Shown here: positions 25,995 to 34,659 of the stretch, in pieces | How positions within the stretch are numbered: position 1 is the stretch's first letter | Layout: the number at the start of each line of letters is the position of its first letter | NCBI RefSeq assembly: GCF_001280205.1 | Contig: NZ_CP012573.1 | Coordinates: forward strand, 186,001 to 250,000 | Reading direction: 5' to 3' | DNA from: Clavibacter capsici | GTDB lineage: Bacteria > Actinomycetota > Actinomycetes > Actinomycetales > Microbacteriaceae | Length of the DNA: 64,000 nt | Notes under the pieces: model-generated | Databases searched by the model: none | Told to the model about the DNA's origin: nothing | Seen by the model: only the letters and a program-made list of their open reading frames with translations | Translations under genes and position numbers: made by a program

Positions 25995-26687
25995 CTACTT
26001 CGCGGGCGTGGCCTTCACCAGGAACTCCACCGTGCCCTTGTCCTGGACGCTCACGAAGCCGAGGCTCGGGGCCTCGACGCCGTAGTCGGAGAAGGTGACG
26101 GGGATGGATCCGCTGACCTGCACGCCGTCGGCGGTCAGCGCGGCCTGCAGGGGTACCGTGACGGTCTGCGTCACGCCGTGCATGGTGAGCTCGCCGGTCG
26201 CCTGGACGGTCGCGACCTGGCCGCTCGCGGGCACGGCCGCGTCGACGGGCTGCGTGAGCGTGAAGGTCGCGTCGGGGTACTTCGCGACCTCCATGGCGGT
26301 GCCGCGGAAGTAGTCGTCGCGCGGCGCCTGGTCGGTCGCGATGGAGCCGACGTCGACCTTGACGGTCGCGTCCTTCAGCGTGGATCCGTCGACCGTGATG
26401 GTGCCGGACACGTCCTCGGTCTTGCCGACGACGGTCACGTCGGTGCCGTTGAGCACCTCGGCGACGCGGTAGCCGGCCGTGCTGCCGGCGCCGATCGTCC
26501 AGTCGCCCGACAGGTTGCTCGTGTCGAGGGTGGAGTCGGCGGGGGCGGCCGAGACCGACGGGGCGGCGGCGGGGGCGCCGACGACCACGTCGCGGTAGAA
26601 CGCCGGGCCGAACGCGGCGGCGCTGACACCGAGCACGACGACGACGGCCGCGCTCGTGCCGAGGATGATCTTGGTCTTCTTCTGCAT
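25995..26687 (-). CDS. YceI-domain protein, membrane-anchored or secreted
   Basis: A 230-residue protein with an N-terminal hydrophobic segment (IILGTSAAVVVVLGVSAAAF) and a YceI lipocalin-like beta-barrel: GDWTIGAGSTAGYRV, SGTITVDGS, APRDDYFRGTAM, ATGELTMHGVTQTV, FSDYGVEAPS. YceI proteins bind isoprenoids or amphiphiles, but their roles are mostly unproven. It is divergent from the ECF sigma gene across a 190-base gap and could be one of its targets; no promoter motif is clear enough to claim this. It has its own terminator. Confidence 0.88.
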   Translation of the reverse strand: MQKKTKIILGTSAAVVVVLGVSAAAFGPAFYRDVVVGAPAAAPSVSAAPADSTLDTSNLSGDWTIGAGSTAGYRVAEVLNGTDVTVVGKTEDVSGTITVDGSTLKDATVKVDVGSIATDQAPRDDYFRGTAMEVAKYPDATFTLTQPVDAAVPASGQVATVQATGELTMHGVTQTVTVPLQAALTADGVQVSGSIPVTFSDYGVEAPSLGFVSVQDKGTVEFLVKATPAK

Positions 26688-26877
26688 GGGGGTCTCCTGA
26701 TCCGGGTGGTGCGTCTTCGTCCGCCGCGGGTTGATGCGCCGACATGGAGGACGACGGACCAGCCCCGGAGAACGTTCACGCGCTCAGGGGTCTGCCAGGT
26801 TCGGGATCGCCTGAGATGATTCCCCGGAACGGTGAACCTTCCTGCCGTCCATCTCGTCGTGGAGGGAGGAGGCACGG

Positions 26878-27384
26878 ATGACCACGGAGAGCACGGCCCG
26901 CATGAGGGCGCTGCACGATGCGCACGCACCTGCGCTCCAGCGCTACGCGCTGCGGCTGACGGGAGATCCGGCGCTCGCCGAGGACGTCGTGCAGGAGGCG
27001 CTGCTGCGGGCCTGGCGCTCGCCGGCGATCCTCGCGGAGGACGACGAGTCGGCCCGGCGCTGGCTCTTCACCGTCGTGCGGAACCTCGTCATCGACGACC
27101 GCCGCAGCGCCTGGCGCGGCCGCGAGACCCCGACGGACGCGCTGCCGGAGGATCCCGTGGCGGACGCCTCCGACGCCATCATCGACCGCCTGCTCGTGGC
27201 CGAGGCGCTCGCGTCGCTGTCCGCCGAGCACCGCCGCGCGGTCGTCAGCTGCTACCACCTGGGCCGGTCGGTGGCGGAGACCGCGGAACGCGAGGGCGTC
27301 CCGCCCGGCACCATCAAGTCCCGCCTCCACTACGCGCTCAAGGCGCTCCGTCTCGCCCTGCAGGAACGAGGAGTCACCCGATGA
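26878..27384 (+). CDS. ECF-type RNA polymerase sigma factor
   Basis: A 168-residue alternative sigma factor. Region 2 spans about residues 12-80 (YALRLTGDPALAEDVVQEALLRAW, RRWLFTVVRNLVIDDRRS) and region 4 about 110-160 (RRAVVSCYHLGRSVAETAEREGVPPGTIKSRLHYALKALR). Strong ribosome site GGAGGGAGGAGG. The overlapping downstream gene encodes its zinc-binding membrane anti-sigma factor, so activity is controlled by signal-dependent release. Closest in layout to the SigK/SigL-type pairs of actinobacteria. Confidence 0.92.
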   Translation: MTTESTARMRALHDAHAPALQRYALRLTGDPALAEDVVQEALLRAWRSPAILAEDDESARRWLFTVVRNLVIDDRRSAWRGRETPTDALPEDPVADASDAIIDRLLVAEALASLSAEHRRAVVSCYHLGRSVAETAEREGVPPGTIKSRLHYALKALRLALQERGVTR

Positions 27385-28238
27385 ACGACCGCGCCGACGA
27401 CATCCACGAGTGGGATGCCGCGTACGTGCTCGGCAGCCTCAGCGCCACCGACCGCGCGCAGTTCGAGGCCCACCTCCCGGGCTGCGACGCCTGCACGCGC
27501 TCCCTCGCCGACCTGGCCGGGCTGCCCGGCGTGCTCCGGATGCTGCCCGTCGAGGACGCGCTCGCGCTGCTCGACGAGCCGGATCCCGCCGCCGACGCCG
27601 CCGGATCGGCCGCGCCCGCCGCTGCCGCCGGCTCCACCGCGGCCGGACCCGCGCGCGTCGTCCCCCTGCCGTCGACCGAGTCCGGCGCCGCGCACCGCGT
27701 GCCCCGCGGGCGCGGGATCCGCGGCGGTCGCCGGCTCCCGGGAGCCGCGACACGGCCGGGTCGCCTCACCCGCCGCACGGGCGGGTGGCTGCTCGCGGCG
27801 GCCGCCGTCGTGCTCCTCGTGGGCGGCGCGGGCCTCGGCTCCGCCCTCCGTGCCGGCGTGAGCGCGCCCGTCGCGGATCCGACCCCGGCCGCCTCCTCGC
27901 CCTCCGGGGACCTGTCCGAGGGCCTGCCCGTCGACGCCGTGAGCATGCGCTCCGAGCTCGACGACGGCGTCACCGCGCAGCTCGCCGTCACGGCCAAGCC
28001 GTACGGGACGCGCTTCGACTGGAGCTGCGCCTACGCGGGCGGCGGCGTGGGCCAGGGTGCCTACGACCTCGTCGCGATCGACGACGACGGCAGCCGCACG
28101 GTCGTCGCCACGTGGGGCGCGGGACAGAGGGAGTCGCGGCTGCTCGCGGCCACCTCCAGCCTCCCGATCGAGCGGATCCGCTCCGTGCAGATCACGCCCT
28201 CCGGCTCCGACCTGGTGCTGGCGAGCCGGGACCTCTGA
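27381..28238 (+). CDS. Membrane anti-sigma factor with zinc-finger (ZAS) domain
   Basis: A 285-residue partner of the upstream ECF factor, joined by ATGA overlap. The N-terminal zinc motif reads HLPGCDACTRS near residue 32, followed by a long Ala/Pro-rich linker, one transmembrane helix (GWLLAAAAVVLLVGGAGLGSAL) around residue 140, and an extracytoplasmic RskA-like domain with DWSCAYAGGG. The sigma factor is expected to be held inactive at the membrane and released by proteolysis. Confidence 0.88.
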   Translation: MNDRADDIHEWDAAYVLGSLSATDRAQFEAHLPGCDACTRSLADLAGLPGVLRMLPVEDALALLDEPDPAADAAGSAAPAAAAGSTAAGPARVVPLPSTESGAAHRVPRGRGIRGGRRLPGAATRPGRLTRRTGGWLLAAAAVVLLVGGAGLGSALRAGVSAPVADPTPAASSPSGDLSEGLPVDAVSMRSELDDGVTAQLAVTAKPYGTRFDWSCAYAGGGVGQGAYDLVAIDDDGSRTVVATWGAGQRESRLLAATSSLPIERIRSVQITPSGSDLVLASRDL

Positions 28239-28326
28239 CCGTCCCGCGTCCCCCCTGGCGCGCCGCCCGGGCCGCGCCGTAACCTGGCGTCCCACACCCG
28301 AGGAAACGCGAGCAGGCGAGGACCCG

Positions 28327-29706
28327 ATGAGCGACCCGGCACCCCCGTCCGACGTGCCCGACGTGCCCGCCATGAGCGCCGCCGACCGGGCCGTCGTCGC
28401 CGCCCGCTGGAAGCGCAACGCGACGCTCTTCCTCACCGGTCAGACCGTCTCGCTGTTCGGCTCGATGCTCGTCCAGTACGCGGTCATGTGGTACGTCACC
28501 TTCGAGACCCGATCCGGCTTCGCGATCGCGCTCTACGCGGTCTGCGCGTTCCTCCCGCAGGGCATCGTGTCGATCTTCGGCGGCACCCTCGCCGACCGCA
28601 TGAACCGCCGCGTGCTCGTCATCGTCTCCGACAGCACGATCGCGATCGTCACCCTGGCGCTCGCGCTGCTCATGATGAACGGCGTCACCGACCTCTGGAT
28701 CATCCTGCTCGCCGTCGCCGTGCGCTCCGTCGGCGCCGGGTTCCAGACGCCCGCGGTGCAGGCGATGATCCCGCAGATCGTGCCGCCGGAGCAGCTGCTG
28801 CGGATCAACGGGATCTTCGGCACCATCCAGTCCGCGATGGCGCTCCTCGCCCCGGCCGCCGCGGGCGCGATCTTCGCCGCCTACGGCCTGGTGCCGCTGT
28901 TCTTCGTGGACGCGATCACGGCCGCCATCGGCATCGCGTTCCTGCTCTCGGTCGCGGTGCCGACGCTCGCCTCCATCGCCGACAAGACGTCGAGCTACCG
29001 CGAGGACCTGGTCGAGGGGATCCGCTACATCGGCGGGAACCCGGTGGTGCGCTGGCTGCTCGTGGTCTTCGCGATCATCTTCCTGCTCACGGTGGCGCCG
29101 TCGTTCATCACGCCGCTGCTCGTGGCGCGCACCTACGGCACCGAGGTCTGGATGGTGACGGTGCTCGAGGTCGCGTTCAGCGTCGGCATGCTCGGCGGCG
29201 GCGCGCTCGTGTCGACGCTGTTCGCGAAGTCCGACCGCATGACCCTGATCCTCGTGAGCTGCTTCGGCTTCGCGGTCTTCACCGCGGGCCTCGGCCTGAG
29301 CCCCAACCTGTGGGTCTTCTACGGCTTCATGTTCGCGATCGGGCTCTTCGTGCCGCTGTTCTCGGCGCCGTTCATGACGCTCGTGCAGGAGACCGTCGCG
29401 CCCGAGATGCACGGCCGCGTCTTCAGCTACGTCGGCATCGTGATGGCGCTCGCTACCCCGATCGGCGCGGTCGCGTTCGGCCCGCTCGCCGACGTCTTCA
29501 GCGTGCAGGAGCTGCTGGTCGCAGCCGGGATCATCACGGTCGTCGTGATCACCGTGGCCATCTCCCTGCCGTCGGGCCGCGCGGCGATCCGCATCGCCCG
29601 GGAGAAGAAGGCGGAGGCGGACGCGGCGGACGGGGACGGCCGCTCCGATGCGGCGGCGCCAGCCCTCGGGTCCGACGACCCGGTCCGTGACGCCCCACCC
29701 ATCTGA
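28327..29706 (+). CDS. MFS transporter
   Basis: A 459-residue permease with twelve hydrophobic helices; the loop between helices 2 and 3 carries GGTLADRMNRR, the MFS signature. It resembles the MFS_3 (enterobactin/macrolide exporter, MefA-like) branch. The C-terminus is a charged 45-residue tail. It follows the anti-sigma gene by 88 bases and could belong to the sigma regulon, but no ECF promoter is clear. Substrate unknown. Confidence 0.88.
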   Translation: MSDPAPPSDVPDVPAMSAADRAVVAARWKRNATLFLTGQTVSLFGSMLVQYAVMWYVTFETRSGFAIALYAVCAFLPQGIVSIFGGTLADRMNRRVLVIVSDSTIAIVTLALALLMMNGVTDLWIILLAVAVRSVGAGFQTPAVQAMIPQIVPPEQLLRINGIFGTIQSAMALLAPAAAGAIFAAYGLVPLFFVDAITAAIGIAFLLSVAVPTLASIADKTSSYREDLVEGIRYIGGNPVVRWLLVVFAIIFLLTVAPSFITPLLVARTYGTEVWMVTVLEVAFSVGMLGGGALVSTLFAKSDRMTLILVSCFGFAVFTAGLGLSPNLWVFYGFMFAIGLFVPLFSAPFMTLVQETVAPEMHGRVFSYVGIVMALATPIGAVAFGPLADVFSVQELLVAAGIITVVVITVAISLPSGRAAIRIAREKKAEADAADGDGRSDAAAPALGSDDPVRDAPPI

Positions 29707-29732
29707 TCGGCCTCACGTGGCACGGTGGTCCC

Positions 29733-29972
29733 GTGCTGTCCGTGCTGCTGCGCGCGGCCTCGGAAGTGGGGAGTCGGAAGGTGATGGGATTCGGTGGGCG
29801 TCTGGCGGTCGCTCTCGCAGAAGCGCAGGCGCGGCGTCAGCGAATGGAGAGCGGTCGGGCCGCCGAAGACGGCACCGGGGATCGGCCGGATGCCTTCGAC
29901 GGGCATGCGACACCCCTGCCGCCGTACGACGAGGTGGAGCCACGAAGGCGCTGGTGGCAGAGACGGCTCTGA
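29733..29972 (+). CDS. Possible small hypothetical protein
   Basis: A 79-residue frame, or 62 residues from the ATG at 29784, which sits directly after GGAAGG. It encodes MGFGGRLAVALAEAQARRQRMESG followed by an acidic middle and a WWQRRL end. There is no known motif. Codon bias is weaker than in neighbouring genes and other frames are open too, so this is only a candidate. Confidence 0.35.
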   Translation: MLSVLLRAASEVGSRKVMGFGGRLAVALAEAQARRQRMESGRAAEDGTGDRPDAFDGHATPLPPYDEVEPRRRWWQRRL

Positions 29973-30038
29973 TGCTCCTCGGGCCGTGAGGTGACGACCT
30001 CGGCCGAGCGATGCCCGCGGCACGCGGGCGGCCACCGG

Positions 30039-30176
30039 TCAGGCAGGGGCGCGCGGATCCCCGTCGGGCAGTTCGGCGACGAGCGCCCGCATCCTGGTGA
30101 CGGTCTCGTCCGCACGCTAGGCGTCGGCGGTCGCCCAGAAGGCGGTGACCCGGTCGTCCCGGTCGTCGTGGTCCAT
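30039..30176 (-). pseudogene. Remnant of a TPR-type gene with an internal amber stop
   Basis: From an ATG at 30176 the frame reads MDHDDRDDRVTAFWATADA, then TAG at 30117-30119, then RADETVTRMRALVAELPDGDPRAPA and TGA at 30039. The second half closely resembles the opening of small actinobacterial tetratricopeptide proteins (MRALVAELPDGDPRALFELAS). The rest of that gene is missing, replaced by non-matching sequence. It looks like a decaying fragment; short length keeps this uncertain. Confidence 0.5.
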
Positions 30177-30196
30177 CCGGCCAGCCTGGCAGCAGG

Positions 30197-31207
30197 TCAG
30201 CGCGTCCGGGCCGGCGGAGGCGCCGTCGTCGCGCGGCGCACGAGGCGGGTCGGCAGCTGCACGCGCATGGCCTCCGGCTCCTGCCCGTCCATCAGCGACA
30301 TGAGGAGGTCCACCGCGGTCGTGCCGAGGCGCTGCATCGGCTGGCGGATGGTCGTGAGCGGCGGCGTCATCTGCGACGCCTCGGGGATGTCGTCGAAGCC
30401 GATGACGGAGAGGTCCTCGGGCACGCGGATCCCGAGCTCGGCCGCCACCTGCAGGATCGCGATGCCGGAGAGGTCGTTGGCCGCGAAGATCGCCGTCGGC
30501 CGGCCCGGCATCGACAGGAGGGCGCGCGCGGGCTCCCGGGCCAGCGCCGTGAGGAAGAACCCCGAGCGCACGAGCGCCGGATCGAAGGGGATGCCCGCGT
30601 CCTGCAGCGCCCGTCGGTAGCCGGCCTCGCGGAGGCTCGCGGAGCGGAGGTCCGGGCGTCCGGCGAGGAACCCGATCCGCCGGTGCCCGAGCTCGAGGAG
30701 GTGCCGGGTCGCCTGGAGGGCGCCGCCGAGGCTGTCGGACTCGACGCTCGGCAGGTCGGCGGGCCCGGTGTGCGGGTCGATGGAGACGACGGGGATCTCG
30801 GTCTGCGCCGTCACGACCGTGGGCGTGACCATGATCGCGCCGTCGATGAGGGTGCCGCTCAGCCGGCTGAGCGACCGGCGCTCCCAGCCCGTGTTGTCCA
30901 CCTGCCGGGAGCCGCTGTAGGCGAGGAGGTCGTAGGGCGACTTCCGGAGGGCCGAGCCCACGCCCTTCAGGATCTCGGCGCTGAACGGCTCGAAGCCCGC
31001 CACGAGCACGCCGACCACGCCGGTGCGGTGGGAGCGCATGCTGCTCGCGACGAGGCTGGACTCGTAGCCGAGGCGCTCGACGACCTCCATCACGCGGCTC
31101 GAGGTCTCGGCCGAGATCCCGTAGCGCCCGTTCACCGCCTTGGACACGGTCGACACCGAGACGCCGGCGGCGGAGGCGACGTCGTGGATGGTGGGGCGGC
31201 GGGACAT
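30197..31207 (-). CDS. LacI family regulator of the xylo-oligosaccharide-type operon
   Basis: A 336-residue repressor with helix-turn-helix PTIHDVASAAGVSVSTVSKAVNGR, hinge SSLVASSMRSHRTG, and effector domain ending DLSVIGFDDIP / TTIRQPMQRLG. It is divergent from binding protein-permease-permease-GH3, matching the layout of bxlR-bxlEFGA in Streptomyces. Overlapping TTTCGAAA and AAACGTTT palindromes occur in the gap and are its probable operator. The inducer is likely xylobiose or a similar beta-linked disaccharide (inference). Confidence 0.9.
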   Translation of the reverse strand: MSRRPTIHDVASAAGVSVSTVSKAVNGRYGISAETSSRVMEVVERLGYESSLVASSMRSHRTGVVGVLVAGFEPFSAEILKGVGSALRKSPYDLLAYSGSRQVDNTGWERRSLSRLSGTLIDGAIMVTPTVVTAQTEIPVVSIDPHTGPADLPSVESDSLGGALQATRHLLELGHRRIGFLAGRPDLRSASLREAGYRRALQDAGIPFDPALVRSGFFLTALAREPARALLSMPGRPTAIFAANDLSGIAILQVAAELGIRVPEDLSVIGFDDIPEASQMTPPLTTIRQPMQRLGTTAVDLLMSLMDGQEPEAMRVQLPTRLVRRATTAPPPARTR

Positions 31208-31235
31208 GGGGTGACCCTACGCCCGGGGAAAAGGA

Positions 31236-31276
31236 TTTCGAAAACGTTTGACGAAGCGCGGAGCGCGACCGAGACT
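31236..31276 (+). promoter_or_regulatory. Promoter with overlapping LacI operator
   Basis: TTTCGAAA (31236-31243) and AAACGTTT (31242-31249) overlap; both have the central CG of LacI operators. TTGACG (31248-31253) fits a -35 element, and GAGACT (31271-31276), 17 bases further, is a weak -10. The operator would cover the -35 element. Confidence 0.6.
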
Positions 31277-31428
31277 GGCCCGACCGGCCCCCGTCACGAC
31301 GGAGCGACGACGCGACGACGCGACAGCGGGACCGGCGGATCCGCACCCCACAGCACCAGGCGCGGTTCGCGCACGTCCACCCCCGACACCCACCAGGGTG
31401 CGCTCAATGGAGAGACAGGTAGAACGAC

Positions 31429-32718
31429 ATGAAGGCACGGAAGATCCTCACGGGATCCGCGGCCCTGCTCGTGGGGGCCCTCGCCCTCACCGGCTGCAGC
31501 GGCGGCTCGGGCAGCAACGACGACGGCGGCCCCGTCGAGATGACGCTGTGGCACAACTCCACCACCGGCCCCGGCAAGGCGTTCTGGGACAAGACGACCG
31601 CGGACTTCAACGCCGCCCACCCCGGCGTCACGGTCACGCCCACGTCGATCCAGAACGAGGACCTCGACGGCAAGCTCCAGACGGCGCTCAACTCGGGCGA
31701 CGCGCCGGACATCTTCCTGCAGCGCGGTGGCGGCAAGCTCGCCGCCACGGTCGCGGCGGGACAGGTCATGGACATCACCGACGGCATCTCCGGCGACGCC
31801 AAGAGCGGCATCTCGAAGGGCGCGTTCGACGCGAACTCCATCGACGGCAAGGCCTACGCCATGCCCGTCGCCGTGCTCCCCAGCGGCATCTTCTACAGCC
31901 AGGACCTCTTCACGGCGGCCGGCATCACGGAGACACCGAAGACCATGGACGAGCTCGACGCGGCCGTCGAGAAGCTCAAGGCCACCGGCGTCGCCCCCAT
32001 CGCGCTCGGCGGGAAGGACGCCTGGCCGGCCGCGCACTGGTACTTCAACTTCGCGCTCCGCGAGTGCAGCTCCGACACGCTCGAGCAGGCCGCCAAGGAC
32101 AAGGACTTCAGCGACGACTGCTGGATCAAGGCGGGCCAGGACGTCGAGGACCTCGTCGGCACGAACCCCTTCAACGAGGGCTTCCTCACCACCGCGGCCC
32201 AGCAGGGCGCCGGCTCCTCCGCGGGCCTCATCGCCAACAAGCAGGCCGCCATGGAGCTTATGGGCGCCTGGGACCCGGGAGTCATCGCGGGCCTGACCCC
32301 CGACCAGAAGCCGCTGGCCGACCTGTCCTGGTTCCCCTTCCCGGAGATCACCGGCGGCAAGGGCGAGGCCGGCTCGATCATGGGCGGCATCGACGGGTAC
32401 TCCTGCTCCGCGCAGGCCCCGAAGGAGTGCGTCGACTTCCTCAACTACATCGGCACCGCCGACGTGCAGAAGGAGTACTACGCGGCCTTCAACGCCCCGC
32501 CCGTGAACACCGAGGCGCAGTCCGCGGTCACCGAGCCGTACCTGCAGGAGATCATCAAGGCGTACAACGACGCGCCCTACGTCTCCCAGTGGCTCGACAC
32601 CGTCTACGGCCTGAACGTCGGCAACGCGATGAACGTCGGCGTGGTCGACCTCATGGCGGGCGACGGCAGCCCGGAGAAGCTCATCCAGACCGTCGGCGAC
32701 GCGGCCAAGAAGGCGTAG
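31429..32718 (+). CDS. Sugar ABC transporter solute-binding lipoprotein (BxlE-like)
   Basis: A 429-residue sugar receptor with lipoprotein signal MKARKILTGSAALLVGALALTGC and a Gly/Ser/Asp linker. The CUT1 binding-protein fold is shown by MTLWHNSTTGPGKAF, ALNSGDAPDIFLQRGGGKL and NYIGTADVQKEYY. It is likely the xylobiose or cello-oligosaccharide receptor given the GH3 gene in the operon. It is followed by a strong hairpin that may keep its message more abundant than that of the permeases. Confidence 0.93.
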   Translation: MKARKILTGSAALLVGALALTGCSGGSGSNDDGGPVEMTLWHNSTTGPGKAFWDKTTADFNAAHPGVTVTPTSIQNEDLDGKLQTALNSGDAPDIFLQRGGGKLAATVAAGQVMDITDGISGDAKSGISKGAFDANSIDGKAYAMPVAVLPSGIFYSQDLFTAAGITETPKTMDELDAAVEKLKATGVAPIALGGKDAWPAAHWYFNFALRECSSDTLEQAAKDKDFSDDCWIKAGQDVEDLVGTNPFNEGFLTTAAQQGAGSSAGLIANKQAAMELMGAWDPGVIAGLTPDQKPLADLSWFPFPEITGGKGEAGSIMGGIDGYSCSAQAPKECVDFLNYIGTADVQKEYYAAFNAPPVNTEAQSAVTEPYLQEIIKAYNDAPYVSQWLDTVYGLNVGNAMNVGVVDLMAGDGSPEKLIQTVGDAAKKA

Positions 32719-32728
32719 GCGCACCGAC

Positions 32729-33757
32729 ATGGCCATCCGCGAGAGCTCGCTCGACGAGCAGCGTCCCGCGGCTGATCCTGCACACCCCGAGGGCGGCGTC
32801 GTGACGACGCCGCCCTCGGCGGTGCGTGCGCGACGCCGCGGCCTCGGCTGGACCGGTCGCCTCGAGGTCCTGATCCTCGTGGGGCCCGCCCTCCTCTTCT
32901 TCCTGGGCTTCGTCATCTACCCCGTGGTGATGGCGGCCTACTACGGCTTCTTCAGCTGGCAGGGCTTCGGCCCGCCCACGATCTTCGTGGGCTTCCGGAA
33001 CTACATCACGATCCTCCAGGACCCCACGTTCCACGAGGCGCTGATGCACAACGCCGTCATCGTGGTCCTGTCGCTCGTGCTCCAGGGCCCGGTCGCGATC
33101 CTCGTGGCGCTCCTGCTCAACCGGAAGCTGCGCGGCCAGTCGATCATCCGCGTGCTGATCTTCGTGCCGTACGTGATCTCCGAGGTCGTCGTCGGCACCG
33201 GCTGGAGCCTCATGCTCCAGGGCTCCGGCGCGCTGAACGGCTTCCTCGCGAACATCGGGCTCGCCGACCTCCAACAGGACTGGCTCGCGAACCCCGACAT
33301 CGCCATCTGGTCGCTCATGACGATCATCACGTGGAAGTACATCGGCTTCGCGGTGATCCTCTTCCTCGCCGGCCTCCAGGGCATCCCCGAGGAGCTCAGC
33401 GAGGCGGCCGCCATCGACGGCGCCTCCTACTGGCAGATCCAGCGGCGCATCACGCTGCCGCTGCTCGCGCCGACGCTGCGCATCTGGGCGTTCCTGTCGA
33501 TCATCGGCTCGCTGCAGCTGTTCGACCTCGTCTACATCATCTGGGGCCAGTACATCTCGGCCACCGCGGGCACCTCGACCATGGCCACGTACCTCGTGGC
33601 GAACGGACGCGGATCCGGCAACTACGGGTACGGCAACGCCGTCGCCGTGGTGCTGTTCCTCATCTCCCTGGTCGTCGCGCTCGTCTACCAGCGGTTCGTG
33701 CTCAACCGCGACACCGCCGGCGCCCTCACGGGTGCAGGAAGGAAGGCGAAGAAGTGA
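32729..33757 (+). CDS. Sugar ABC transporter permease, MalF type (BxlF-like)
   Basis: First permease of the importer, 342 residues from the ATG at 32729. Six hydrophobic helices follow a 45-residue cytoplasmic N-terminus; the EAA loop ELSEAAAIDGASYWQIQ lies near residue 220. The N-terminal 30 codons contain a perfect 15-bp inverted repeat, so the true start might instead be a GTG at 32801 or 32822. No start has an excellent ribosome site. It overlaps the next permease by GTGA. Confidence 0.88.
   Translation: MAIRESSLDEQRPAADPAHPEGGVVTTPPSAVRARRRGLGWTGRLEVLILVGPALLFFLGFVIYPVVMAAYYGFFSWQGFGPPTIFVGFRNYITILQDPTFHEALMHNAVIVVLSLVLQGPVAILVALLLNRKLRGQSIIRVLIFVPYVISEVVVGTGWSLMLQGSGALNGFLANIGLADLQQDWLANPDIAIWSLMTIITWKYIGFAVILFLAGLQGIPEELSEAAAIDGASYWQIQRRITLPLLAPTLRIWAFLSIIGSLQLFDLVYIIWGQYISATAGTSTMATYLVANGRGSGNYGYGNAVAVVLFLISLVVALVYQRFVLNRDTAGALTGAGRKAKK
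32787..32819 (+). promoter_or_regulatory. Perfect 15-bp hairpin at the binding-protein/permease junction
   Basis: CCGAGGGCGGCGTCG (32787-32801) pairs perfectly with 32805-32819 around a TGA loop. It sits at the same operon position as the hairpin at 14575 and may cause partial termination, 3'-end protection or translational control of the permease. Confidence 0.7.
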
Positions 33758-34659
33758 CCGTCGCCACCGCAGCTCCGCGCAACGCGGACCTGGATCCCAC
33801 CTACTCGGCGAAGGCGCCGAAGCCCAAGCGGGCGAAGGTGCCCGGCCAGGGGAACAACCCCATCCCCTACCTCGTCGCGGTCGTGCTGATCGCCCTGATG
33901 CTGACGCCGGTGGCGTACATCATCCTCGGCGGGTTCCGCACGAACGCGCAGATCACGACCGACCCGGCGGGCTTCCCGTCGCCGTTCCAGATCCAGAACT
34001 ACCTCGACGTGCTCACCGGCTCGATGTTCTGGCGTCAGGTGGGCAACTCGCTCATCGCGGCCGTCGGCACCACGGTCGGCGCGGTCGTGCTCGGCCTCAT
34101 GGCGAGCTACGTGCTGGCCCGGTACACGTTCTTCGGCCGGGGAGCGCTCTACGCGCTGTTCGCGTCGGGGCTCATGTTCCCCATCACGGTGGCCATCACG
34201 CCGCTGTACATCGTGATCCGCTCGCTCGGGCTCACGAACTCGCTGCCGGGGATCATCCTCCCGCAGATCGCGTTCGCGCTCCCGACGACGATCATCATCC
34301 TGGTGCCGTTCCTGCGGGCCATCCCGGACGAGATCCAGGAGGCCGCGTTCATCGACGGGTGCAGCCGCCTCGGGTTCTTCTTCCGCATGGTCGTGCGGCT
34401 GTCGATGCCGGGTGTCATCACGGTCGGCATCCTCGCGTTCATCGGCAGCTGGAACTCCTACCTGCTGCCGCTGTTCCTCCTGAGCGACGCGTCGATCTAC
34501 ACGCTGCCGCTCGGCGTGCAGTCGTTCTCGTCGCAGTACTCGGTGGACACGGCCAAGGTGCTCGCGTTCACGTCGCTGTCGATGATCCCCGCGCTCGTCT
34601 TCTTCTCCATCTTCGAGCGCCGCATCGTCGGCGGCCTCACCGGCGCGGTGAAGGGGTGA
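33754..34659 (+). CDS. Sugar ABC transporter permease, MalG type (BxlG-like)
   Basis: Second permease, 301 residues. After a Lys-rich N-terminus come six helices; the EAA loop EIQEAAFIDGCSRLGFF lies near residue 192. It is coupled by GTGA to the upstream permease and by GTGA to the downstream GH3 gene, so importer and hydrolase are made as one unit. The ATPase is encoded elsewhere. Confidence 0.92.
   Translation: MTVATAAPRNADLDPTYSAKAPKPKRAKVPGQGNNPIPYLVAVVLIALMLTPVAYIILGGFRTNAQITTDPAGFPSPFQIQNYLDVLTGSMFWRQVGNSLIAAVGTTVGAVVLGLMASYVLARYTFFGRGALYALFASGLMFPITVAITPLYIVIRSLGLTNSLPGIILPQIAFALPTTIIILVPFLRAIPDEIQEAAFIDGCSRLGFFFRMVVRLSMPGVITVGILAFIGSWNSYLLPLFLLSDASIYTLPLGVQSFSSQYSVDTAKVLAFTSLSMIPALVFFSIFERRIVGGLTGAVKG

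Noticed and set aside
25754-26098. Plus-strand frame between the hydrolase and YceI genes
   Set aside because: Covers a perfect terminator hairpin and runs into the YceI gene in antisense; the product is Arg/Pro-rich without motif.
29837-30115. Minus-strand frame over the TPR remnant
   Set aside because: Different frame from the recognisable TPR remnant, with Pro/Ser/Arg-rich content of a shadow frame.
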